This document shows, piece by piece, positions 45,045 through 52,719 of a stretch of DNA of 64,000 nt. Each line of letters begins with the position of its first letter. The first letter of the stretch is position 1. Position numbers and translations under genes: made by a program. The DNA is taken from NCBI RefSeq assembly GCF_008065155.1, contig NZ_CP042819.1, positions 1,054,001 through 1,118,000 of the forward strand. Reading direction: 5' to 3'. The notes beneath the pieces were generated by a model. That model saw nothing but the letters and a program-made list of their open reading frames with translations, did not search any database and was not told the DNA's origin. This DNA is from Octadecabacter sp. SW4. GTDB taxonomy: Bacteria; Pseudomonadota; Alphaproteobacteria; Rhodobacterales; Rhodobacteraceae.

Positions 45045-45668
45045 CATTAACCGCCCCGAAGAACGTCGAAGAACGTCGAAGACGATGTCCTCTATGCGGT
45101 AGAATCTTTTGAAACCCACAATCGGGCGGTGTCGCGCGATACTGGATCAAACCGCATGCAACTGTCACCCATCCCAAACCTTGGGTGTGGTCTGGATCAG
45201 TGTCCGGTGCGCGCGACAATGCGGCCTTTTGCAGCTGCGGCTATTGCTGATGCAGCATTTGCTCGCGGTTGATGCGCCGAAGGTCACTTAGCGCAACAGG
45301 TTTCACCAAAACGGCCATTCAAATTGACTGTCAAGCCGACAAACAAAACTGCCATTTCAGTGCTGGGGACTAATCTCGCAGGGTACCAGCTTGGCGGATG
45401 TCAAATCCTTTCCAATCTATGGCTGCTCTCATTTTGCCGTTTGGGCAGCGAATCGCGGTATCTGGTGGATAGAGTATATTTACCGCAGCCCCAAAAAATG
45501 CCGATCTCAGTCTGCCGAAGCTGCTTGCACTTGGATGCCTCAAACCCGACGTGCTCTGTTCAGCGGTTGGGGTCCCTTTTTCCAAGAGGGGTGCGAGCCT
45601 TCAAAGGCGAAAACAACGAGCCCCGCGCGCAAAGTGCGGCGGGGCCCGACGACGTCGTAGCGCGAAAC
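45045..45668. other. Gene-poor, lower-GC scar between the C26 hydrolase and the IS region
   Basis: About 600 bases contain no recognisable gene. Features seen: a short tandem repeat of GAAGAACGTC (two and a half copies at about 45059-45085), base composition lower in GC than the flanks, and at its right end the terminator of a truncated phytase-like gene. It may be debris from IS-linked rearrangement. Confidence 0.5.
45612..45647 (-). terminator. Terminator of the truncated phytase-like gene
   Basis: On the minus strand GCCCCGC...GCGGGGC pair (extended by CGCA/TGCG) with a three-base loop, and GTTGTTTT follows. It sits 20-60 bases beyond the gene's stop. Confidence 0.7.
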
Positions 45669-45829
45669 GTTATTCCATGGTGACAGGGAAGAACATCGTC
45701 TCACCCGAATGGTCATCTACACCGTCGTTGTCCGTGGAAACCCACATCGTGCCATTTTCTGCGATGGCCAGACCTTCGACCTTATCGAGGACATAGCCAC
45801 CCGTGGATGTCAGATAGGGCAACTGGACC
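45669..45829 (-). pseudogene. 3' remnant of an esterase-like phytase-family gene
   Basis: Reading left from the IS boundary, the minus strand gives QLPYLTSTGGYVLDKVEGLAIA, then ENGTMWVSTDNDGVDDHSGET and FFPVTME and a TAA at 45669. The KVEGLA and V-TDNDGVDD--GE pattern is the C-terminal end of PF13449 (phytase-like) proteins. The 5' part is missing: on the other side of the IS there is only unrelated sequence. The gene was cut by the IS and the rest lost. A natural terminator still follows. Confidence 0.8.
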
Positions 45830-45861
45830 TGTCACGGTTTGATGCCGCCCCCGGTGCTCGT

Positions 45862-46756
45862 TTAAGCCACCTTCCGTTCGAAGGCGACCGGACTTTTCCA
45901 ACCCAGTGCTGAGTGACGGCGGCGCGGATTGTAGAAGCCATTGATGTATTCAAAGATTGCCATCTCAGCTTTTCGTCTTGTCTCCCAAGGATGCCGCCAG
46001 ATCAGTTCAGCCTTGATGGTTTTGAAGAACGTTTCGACGGCAGCGTTGTCGTAACAATTACCCTTGCCGCTCATGGACACTTTGAAGCCATGCTGGCGCA
46101 GAATCTTCTGGTAATCGTGAGAACAATATTGGCTGCCGCGGTCTGTGTGGTGGGTGCAACCTTCGGGTGGTGACCGGAACGCAATCGCCATCTTCAGTGC
46201 CCGGATCGCCAGGTCACGCTTCATCCGATTGCTGACCGCCCAGCCAATGACGCGCCTTGAATGCAGGTCCAGGAATGAGACCTTGTCCGCCATTGGTCCG
46301 AGGACAATGGTCGAATGCCAGATACAACCAGCCCTCACGGGTCCAGACGTAGCTGATGTCGCCTGCCCATTTCTGGTTTGGTTGATCCGCTGCGAAGTCA
46401 CGATCCAGCAGGTTCGGCGCAATGTTGAACTTGTGGTCGCTATCGGTCGTGACCTTGTGTTTGCGGGTTCTCACCACTGATATGCCGTTCTGGCGCATCA
46501 ATCTGCCAACACGGCGGTGGCCAACATCCAAGCCGATCTCCTTCAGCTCTTCTGTCATTCGTGGGCGACCATAGCTTCCAAGACTGAGACGGGACTGTTC
46601 CTTGATGTGCGCCAACGTCACCATATCAGACCGTTGCCTGCGGCTGGCAGGGCGGTTGCGGAACGCACGCAAACCACGTGAACTGACATCCATGACTTTG
46701 CAGAGACGCGCCGTTTCGAAAGCCCCAGTGTGTTCTTCGATGAACCTAAACCTCAT
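45862..46756 (-). pseudogene. IS3-family transposase OrfB, frame-broken
   Basis: The first frame (46756 to about 46300) has the HTH_21 region and start of the integrase core (NQKWAGDISYVWTREGWLYLAF). The second frame (to 45862) carries the rest: DLHSRRVIGWAVSNRMKRDLAI, HHTDRGSQYCSHDY, DNAAVETFFKTIKAEL and the final RRRHSALGWKSP. About 40 extra bases near 46278-46317 lie between two copies of CATTC. They shift the frame exactly at the first strand after WLYLA. The DDE triad is split between frames, so no active transposase is made unless frameshifting rescues it. Confidence 0.85.
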
Positions 46757-47028
46757 GGCTTTTGGCCCGCGAAGAACTGCGTTGCTTTTTTTAAGATCTC
46801 CCTCTCCTCCTTGAGAATGCGGTTCTCACGCCGAAGTCGGTCATTCTCTTGGGCGAGGTTCAAATCCTCTTTCGACACCACATCAGTGTCCCGGTGCGCC
46901 GTGATCCACTTGTTCAGCGTCGACAGCCCAACACCCAGATCATCAGCAACCTGTTTCCGCGTCAGCCCGCTGGTGAGCGCAATCCGCACCGCATCTTGCC
47001 GGAATTCATCCGTTCGTTTCAGTCCCAT
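46753..47028 (-). CDS. IS3-family transposase OrfA
   Basis: A 91-residue protein: an HTH (KRTDEFRQDAVRIALTSGLTRKQVADDLGVGLSTLNKWI) followed by a leucine-zipper-like coiled coil (LAQENDRLRRENRILKEEREILKKATQFF). It binds the ends of the element. The codons TTA AAA AAA GC near 46786-46792 form a slippery A-run; a -1 slip there joins it to OrfB in frame through SNAVLRGPKAM, the normal way to make OrfAB. Confidence 0.9.
   Translation of the reverse strand: MGLKRTDEFRQDAVRIALTSGLTRKQVADDLGVGLSTLNKWITAHRDTDVVSKEDLNLAQENDRLRRENRILKEEREILKKATQFFAGQKP
46786..46792 (-). other. A7 slippery site for -1 frameshifting in the IS3 element
   Basis: Seven A residues read as TTA AAA AAA in orfA. In the -1 frame, translation continues directly into orfB without a stop. 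Confidence 0.7.
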
Positions 47029-47180
47029 AGTTCATCTCCTTTGTTGCAGTAAATGCTATCAAAGGAGCGGCATCAAACCGCGTCAGGTGCGAACCACCGC
47101 TTTATGATAGGGGGTCTATGTCGTTACGCGAGGATATCTTTGTTAGAATCAATTTAGGAAGATGCGCTTTTTTAGGTTCA

Positions 47181-47194
47181 TTGATTGCGCGCAA
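47181..47194. promoter_or_regulatory. Partial FNR/FnrL-like dyad upstream of the flavodoxin gene
   Basis: TTGAT-N4-CGCAA, one perfect half-site and a half matching three of five positions, lies about 50 bases before the ATG. This is the expected distance for an oxygen-responsive promoter. It is weak evidence. Confidence 0.3.
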
Positions 47195-47244
47195 AGTCAC
47201 TACATCCGCGCGCGGATACATTGGCACCGAAAAGGAGTGCCACA

Positions 47245-47769
47245 ATGAAAATCCTCATCGCTTACGCAACCACCGACGGGCAAACCCGCAAGATCGCCCG
47301 TTATTGCAGTGACTACCTTGTCAACAAGGGTCACAGCGTTGAACTGATCCCCGCACAAGACGCCGAACCATTGGATTTGGCCCGTTTCGATCGCGCGGTT
47401 CTGGCTGGGTCGCTGCACGCGGGCGGCTTTCAGAAAGACCTGCACGATCTGGCCGAAGCCCACGCGGAAAAGCTTGGGGAAATGGACGCGGTGTTTCTGG
47501 CCGTGTCCCTGACGGCGGCGGGCAACGACGAAGAAGACTGGAAAGGCCTGCACAAATGCATCGCCCGCTTCGAGGAGGAAACCGGCTGGACCCCTGCGCG
47601 CACCCTGAACGTCGCCGGTGCCTTCCGGTTCAGCGAATACGATTTCTTTCGCGCCTGGGCCATGCGCCGGATTGCCGCCGAAAGAGACGAAACCGTCGAT
47701 ACGAGCGCGGACAAGGAATACACTGACTGGGCCGCTCTTGCGCGCGAAATGGCCCGCCTTGTTGCCTGA
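47245..47769 (+). CDS. Flavodoxin-domain protein, HemG-like
   Basis: A 174-residue FMN protein: ILIAYATTDGQTRKIARYCSDYL (FMN phosphate loop), DRAVLAGSLHAGGFQKDL and AVFLAVSLTAAGNDEEDW, with the C-terminal EYTDWAALAREMARL block typical of HemG-type menaquinone-linked protoporphyrinogen oxidases. Most alphaproteobacteria use HemJ, so the HemG role is not certain here; it may be another flavodoxin oxidoreductase. AAAGGAG lies upstream. It starts 160 bases after the IS. Confidence 0.8.
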   Translation: MKILIAYATTDGQTRKIARYCSDYLVNKGHSVELIPAQDAEPLDLARFDRAVLAGSLHAGGFQKDLHDLAEAHAEKLGEMDAVFLAVSLTAAGNDEEDWKGLHKCIARFEEETGWTPARTLNVAGAFRFSEYDFFRAWAMRRIAAERDETVDTSADKEYTDWAALAREMARLVA

Positions 47770-47829
47770 TCCGCTCTTGCGGTTGCGCGCGCTGGCGGGC
47801 ATGTTTGCGCAAACACTTCGGGGGCTGCA

Positions 47830-48516
47830 ATGAAACGTTCACGTATCAATGCCATCATGGCCGAAGCGGATGCGATGATCCGCTCTTACGGGTTTGTCCT
47901 CCCACCTTGGGCCTATTGGACGCCGGATGAATTCAAGGCCCGCGCAGAACAGGCGCAGGCTGTGATCAGCGCGCGCAATGGCTGGGATATCACCGATTAC
48001 GGGGCAGGGCGCTATGATGAAATGGGGCTGTTCCTGTTCACCCTGCGCAACGGTCGCCTGGCCGATCTGCAACGGGGTGGCGGCATGTGCTATGCTGAAA
48101 AGCTGTTGATTTCAAAGCAGGATCAGCTCTCGCCGATGCACACCCACGTGATCAAGGCCGAGGATATCATCAATCGTGGCGGTGCAACCCTTGTGGTCGC
48201 GCTTTATGGCTCGGACACGGATGGAAATTTTGACGAAACCGCCGGTGGCACGGTCTGGTGTGATGGCTTGCGCCGCGATTTCGCACCCGGAGAAAAGTTG
48301 AAACTGGCACCGGGTGAAAGCGTGACGCTGATGCCTGGTGACTGGCACGCATTCTGGGGCGAGGGGGGCGATGTGCTGATCGGCGAGGTCAGCACCGTCA
48401 ACGACGATGAAACCGACAATATCTTTCGCGAACCCATTGGCCGTTTCGCGCAGGTGGACGAGGACGAAGCCCCGACCCACCTGCTGGTCAGTGATTACGC
48501 GAAATGGCTGTCCTAG
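47830..48516 (+). CDS. D-lyxose ketol-isomerase family protein (cupin)
   Basis: A 228-residue cupin isomerase that interconverts D-lyxose and D-xylulose in the family. Metal ligands are in QLSPMHTHVIKAEDIINRGG (two His and a Glu) and in MPGDWHAFWGEGGDVLIGEVS (His). DNIFREPIGRF near the C-terminus is also typical. ATG 47830 follows GGGGCTGCA. It ends with a four-base overlap with the RTX gene in convergent orientation. No sugar transport genes are nearby. Confidence 0.88.
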   Translation: MKRSRINAIMAEADAMIRSYGFVLPPWAYWTPDEFKARAEQAQAVISARNGWDITDYGAGRYDEMGLFLFTLRNGRLADLQRGGGMCYAEKLLISKQDQLSPMHTHVIKAEDIINRGGATLVVALYGSDTDGNFDETAGGTVWCDGLRRDFAPGEKLKLAPGESVTLMPGDWHAFWGEGGDVLIGEVSTVNDDETDNIFREPIGRFAQVDEDEAPTHLLVSDYAKWLS

Positions 48517-51500
48517 GCGCGGATCAGTTTCGCCTCGTGGTGTTTCAGGCAGCGGCGCGCGGTCGGGCCATAGCCGTTGATGTTGCTGCGCAGCGCGGGG
48601 AAAATCGCGAATAATTCTGCGCGCGCCGCGTCTGACACGGCTGCCATACCCATGTCGCCGGGGTGGAAGCTTTCGGTCGCGGCCCCTTCGGCATAGATCA
48701 CCTCGTGGGTATCAAACAGCATGTGGATATAGGTCACCTCGCCGCCCGCGTCCCGGGTGACATCAACACCGTCCACCAGATGGGTGGCGGCGACCAGGAC
48801 TTCGCTTTCGCCAAACAACAACTCGGCGCGGTAGCCCTGAAACATCATCCGGTGCTGCGGTGACACGAGGATATCGCGGTCCAGCCCGGTAACTACGCCG
48901 CGGCGGATGCGCACGGGCGCCAAGCTGTCCACGGCAGGCACGGTGCGCGCCTCGATCCAGCGGATCGGCTGCAACCCGTGGTCGCGCGTGACGATCATAT
49001 CGTCCACTTTCAGCGTTTCAATCGGACGTGCGCCATGCGGTGTTGCGATGCGGGTGCCGGGGGTAAAGCAGATGATATTCTCGATCTCCGAGAAATTCAG
49101 GATCGTGCCATCATCCAGCGTGACCGAGCCGCTGTAGCTGCCCGAGCCGTCATCGACGAAGGTATCCTTGACCGCCTGTGTCAGGTTGGCGAGGCTGCCC
49201 AGTTGCAAGGTGTCGCCACCGGTTTCCGAGCCACCGTCAATGGTGATCGTGCCGTTGGACAATTCGCCCAGATCCTCAAGAACGAACAGATCGTCGCCCG
49301 CGCCGCCCGAAATTGAATCCCCTTCGGCAAAGGTGATGGTGTCGTTATCTGCGCCACCTGACAGCGTATCCGCACCAAGCCCGCCAGACATGGTGTCGTC
49401 ACCGGCACCGCCATAGACGATCTCGTTTCCGACCCCGCCAACGACCGTATCGTTGCCCGACCCAAGGGTGAAAAGCTCGACTTCCGAGAAACTGGCGGTG
49501 TTTGTTCCGTCGCTCAGCGTGCCGGCTTCGTCGCCGGTAAAGTTCAGCGTGGTATCAGCCGTCATGGCGCCAGCATCGACCACGTCAATATCGACGGGGC
49601 CTGTGTCTTCACCGCCGACGATGGTGTCGGTGCCGAACCCGTCATTCAAGACGATCGTGTCAGACCCGGTTCCGCCGTCGACCAGATCATTGCCGTCGCC
49701 ACCGTTCAGCTGGTCGTTGTCCGCGCCGCCATAGATTTCATCATCGCCTGCGCCCGCAATGACGGTGTCGTCGCCCGCGCCCGCTTCGATCAGGTCGTCG
49801 TCACCGGTATCGCCTGCCAGAATTGCGTCACCATCATCGACCATGTCGCCATCAAGATCGCCGACATAAGACCCATCGATCGTATCCGCACCTGCGGTGC
49901 CGCTGACTGTCCCATCGCTGAGCGGGATACCGATCGCGTTGAGGTAGTGCAGATCCGTCGCATCGGCTGCGGGAATATCGATCAGCGTCAGGCTTTCGCC
50001 GTTGGGGAATGTCAGAACGGCATTGCCCAGCCCGTCATCGCTGACCGTCACATCATGGACGTTGACAGGGTTGCCGCTTGCGTCGGTCAGCCCGCTGACA
50101 TCCAGTTGATCGGTGCCGGTAAAGGTGCCATCGCCATCAGCCGAGGGTGGTTCAAAGCCATAAATGTCGTCGTTGCCATCGCCGTCTGAAAAGACATAGG
50201 TGTCGGCAACGCCATCGTATGTCGTGACCGGACCGCCGGTGCCCATCAGCGTTTGTGATCCCAGATTTACCAGATCATCGCCCGCACCCATGTCCAGCGT
50301 ATCGGCCCCGTTTCCGGCATCGACCGTATCGCCGCCACTTGACCCGATCACGCTGTCATCACCCGATCCAAGCGCGACAATCTCGATCTCGCTGAAATCC
50401 ACGGTATCGGTGCCATCGGTTAGCGTGCCGTCCTCGCCATTGGCGGGATCGCCCGCGCTGAGGTCCAGCGTCAGATCATCAGTCGCACCATCGGCCAGCA
50501 GATAGTCAAAGTCGGCCCCACCCGCGCCGCCATCAATGCTGTCGGACCCATCGCCACTCGTCCAGGCAAAGCTGTCAGAGTCGTCGCCACCATAAAGCGC
50601 GTCGTTGCCCGCGCCGCCGTCGATTTGGTCGTCACCCGCGCCGCCATAGGCGGTATCCGCGCCGGCACCTGTCGAAATGATATCACTGTCCGCGCCGCCA
50701 TAGACTTCATCGTCGCCCGCACCCGACGTGATCGAGTCATTGCCGCCGTAGCCATAAATCAGGTCGTCATCGCCCGTGTCACCGGGCAGGATTGCATCGC
50801 CCGCATCGACCAAGTCGCCGTCCGGGTCACCGGTGTAGGCGGCGTTGATGGTATCAGCGCCTGCCGTGCCTTCGACCGTGCCGTCCGACAGCGGAATACC
50901 CAGCGCGTTCAGATAGAACGGGTCATCGGCATCAACGGGGCTGATACCGATCAGCGTGACGCTTTCGCCGTTGGGGAAAGACAGAACGGCATTGCCGCCG
51001 CCATCGTCAGTCACACTCACGTCCCAGACATTGACGGGGTCGGTCCCGTCGGTCAGGCCGGTCACATCAAATGTGTCGATCCCCGTAAAGGTGCCATCAC
51101 CATTGGGGGTCGGGGCGTCGATATTGGTGATCGTGTCGTTGCCGAAACCGTCTGTCAGAACGACCACATCGGCGTCGCCATCCGTGACACCGGGGCTGTC
51201 TTCGCCAAGGCTGATGGTGTCGTCACCGCTACCACCGGTCAGCGTATCCGCGCCTGCTTCGCCATCGATATCCATGCCGCTGCCATCGGCGGACATGTCA
51301 ATGGTATCGGCATAATCGGTCCCGACGATCGCTTCAATCTCGGAAAAGGTGCCCGAGGCCGTGGTGCCGTCATAGGCATAGGTGCCCGCCTCGTCGCCGG
51401 TGGCGGTAATCGTGACGCCCTGCGTGCTGGTATTATTGCCAAAATCGACTGTATCGATATCGCCGTCACCCAGATCTTCGCCACCGATGATGGTGCCGCT

Positions 51501-52490
51501 GTCGTGGTCGTCGCTGACGCTGAAACGATCAGACCCGGTGCCACCATCAAGCGTGTCATTGCCGGAATCGCCCGTCAGGGTGTCCGCGCCCGCGCCGCCA
51601 TAAAGGGTATCGTTCCCTGCGCCACCCTCAAGGATGTCACTACCAGCCTCGCCAAAGACGGAATCGTTGCCGGTGCCGCCATATACGGTATCGGCCCCTG
51701 TGCCGGCATAAACGGTGTCGTTGCCCGCCCCCGCAACAACAGTGTCGTTGCCGCCGTAGGCTTCGATCAGGTCGTCGTCGCCGGAATGACCGGGCAGGAT
51801 CGCGTCGCCATCGTCGGTTTTGTCGCCATCAGGGTCCAGAATATAGGTGCCATCAATCAGGTCGTCGCCCGCCGATCCTTCGACGGTGCCGTCCAGTTCG
51901 ATTGCGTCGAAATGCACATCGGTCATCCAGAGCGCCTGCGCGCCGGTGCCGTCATTGCCGTAATCTACCTCGAAATAGGCAACAGGGCCCGCAATTTCCA
52001 CCAGAACCGACCCAGCACTCGATGCCGATGTCACATTGCCGCCGGTGCCTGTAAGGCTTGGGTCCGTGCCAGTTTGCGAACTGCCCTGATAGGTCAGGGT
52101 CACGTCGATCTGATTGCCGTTCGCATCATAGGCGCGCACGGTCAGCAGGTCGGTCCATGAGTTGTTATCAAGGTCATTCAGGCGAAAAATGACGTTCTCG
52201 ACTTCGCTGCTGTATCCCGCACCTGATACCGAACCAAAGTCGATTGTGGTCGTAGAGGTGTCACCGGTCCCGGCATCGCCGCGAATTTCCACAGCCGAAT
52301 TGGTTGCCATCGGTTCGCCCGCGCCAACGTATTGCGTCACCGATGTTTCGATGTCGAACTGGTTGCCAAGCCCGTCGTCGGCATAGCTGACGGTGACGTT
52401 CACGCCGCCGGCATTTTGGGTAAAACCACCGGCAACAGATTGTTCATCGCTTCCCTGCGATGCCCAACTCAGAAACATTGGTGTCGGCAT
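48513..52490 (-). CDS. RTX calcium-binding protein with C-terminal Hint_2 domain
   Basis: A 1325-residue acidic secreted protein. After an N-terminal beta-rich part (to about residue 200) come three large modules beginning near residues 203, 540 and 863. Each starts G-V-G-AG-D-I, -DPDGD, GDAILPG-(S/T)GDDDLI, followed by RTX nonapeptides (GGxGxDxxx). From about residue 1140 a Hint_2 domain follows: IICFTPGTRIATPHGARPIETLKVDDMIVTRDHGLQPIRWIE. It is expected to leave by a type I system that reads the C-terminus. No T1SS genes are nearby. ATG 52490 follows GGAGATAACGAG. Confidence 0.88.
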   Translation of the reverse strand: MPTPMFLSWASQGSDEQSVAGGFTQNAGGVNVTVSYADDGLGNQFDIETSVTQYVGAGEPMATNSAVEIRGDAGTGDTSTTTIDFGSVSGAGYSSEVENVIFRLNDLDNNSWTDLLTVRAYDANGNQIDVTLTYQGSSQTGTDPSLTGTGGNVTSASSAGSVLVEIAGPVAYFEVDYGNDGTGAQALWMTDVHFDAIELDGTVEGSAGDDLIDGTYILDPDGDKTDDGDAILPGHSGDDDLIEAYGGNDTVVAGAGNDTVYAGTGADTVYGGTGNDSVFGEAGSDILEGGAGNDTLYGGAGADTLTGDSGNDTLDGGTGSDRFSVSDDHDSGTIIGGEDLGDGDIDTVDFGNNTSTQGVTITATGDEAGTYAYDGTTASGTFSEIEAIVGTDYADTIDMSADGSGMDIDGEAGADTLTGGSGDDTISLGEDSPGVTDGDADVVVLTDGFGNDTITNIDAPTPNGDGTFTGIDTFDVTGLTDGTDPVNVWDVSVTDDGGGNAVLSFPNGESVTLIGISPVDADDPFYLNALGIPLSDGTVEGTAGADTINAAYTGDPDGDLVDAGDAILPGDTGDDDLIYGYGGNDSITSGAGDDEVYGGADSDIISTGAGADTAYGGAGDDQIDGGAGNDALYGGDDSDSFAWTSGDGSDSIDGGAGGADFDYLLADGATDDLTLDLSAGDPANGEDGTLTDGTDTVDFSEIEIVALGSGDDSVIGSSGGDTVDAGNGADTLDMGAGDDLVNLGSQTLMGTGGPVTTYDGVADTYVFSDGDGNDDIYGFEPPSADGDGTFTGTDQLDVSGLTDASGNPVNVHDVTVSDDGLGNAVLTFPNGESLTLIDIPAADATDLHYLNAIGIPLSDGTVSGTAGADTIDGSYVGDLDGDMVDDGDAILAGDTGDDDLIEAGAGDDTVIAGAGDDEIYGGADNDQLNGGDGNDLVDGGTGSDTIVLNDGFGTDTIVGGEDTGPVDIDVVDAGAMTADTTLNFTGDEAGTLSDGTNTASFSEVELFTLGSGNDTVVGGVGNEIVYGGAGDDTMSGGLGADTLSGGADNDTITFAEGDSISGGAGDDLFVLEDLGELSNGTITIDGGSETGGDTLQLGSLANLTQAVKDTFVDDGSGSYSGSVTLDDGTILNFSEIENIICFTPGTRIATPHGARPIETLKVDDMIVTRDHGLQPIRWIEARTVPAVDSLAPVRIRRGVVTGLDRDILVSPQHRMMFQGYRAELLFGESEVLVAATHLVDGVDVTRDAGGEVTYIHMLFDTHEVIYAEGAATESFHPGDMGMAAVSDAARAELFAIFPALRSNINGYGPTARRCLKHHEAKLIRA

Positions 52491-52719
52491 ACTCGTTATC
52501 TCCTGCTCGTGCTTGCCGTCACGGTTTTATCCATGACAACGCTTTGCGCCTTGCTACGTGGCCAGCGTGGCAGGAGTGCGGTGCGAAAATGAGAAAATCG
52601 GGGTTAGATTATGGTCACAATGAGATCGTAAATTTATATATTTTTATCAACGCATTAGCGGGGAATATTCGCGGTGCCACAGCCATTTTTTCAAGCACTT
52701 TTGTAGTATTTTTGACCTG
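52491..52719 (-). promoter_or_regulatory. AT-rich upstream region of the RTX gene
   Basis: The interval between the iorB-type stop and the RTX start is much richer in A/T (about 52600-52740, AATATTTTT-like runs) than its surroundings. It probably holds the promoter and regulatory sites of the RTX gene. No specific box was recognised. Confidence 0.4.

Larger units (their letters stand above)
45830..47085. mobile_element. IS3-family insertion sequence (about 1256 bp), probably inactive
   Basis: The ends are imperfect inverted repeats that start TG: TGTCACGGTTTGATGCCGC on the left and TGACGCGGTTTGATGCCGC on the right. They frame orfA and orfB on the minus strand. No direct target duplication is seen (ACC before the left end, GGT after the right), so the junctions may come from a deletion or recombination. 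orfB has a small insertion that breaks its frame. The element separates the phytase-like remnant from the flavodoxin gene. Confidence 0.88.

Noticed and set aside
45059..45085. Tandem GAAGAACGTC copies after the C26 hydrolase gene as a regulatory array
   Set aside because: Only about two and a half copies, just downstream of a stop codon, with no sign of function.
45324..45683. Open frame of 119 codons before the IS
   Set aside because: Composition is unlike coding sequence here, it overlaps the phytase-like remnant and its terminator, and no motif was seen.
50625..52160. A 511-codon plus-strand frame opposite the RTX gene
   Set aside because: Its apparent repeats are the complement of the RTX nonapeptide codons; not an independent gene.
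48513..52490. Short regular repeats in the RTX gene considered as a CRISPR array or DNA satellite
   Set aside because: The periodicity is 27 bases in frame, encoding GGxGxDxxx nonapeptides; spacers are absent.
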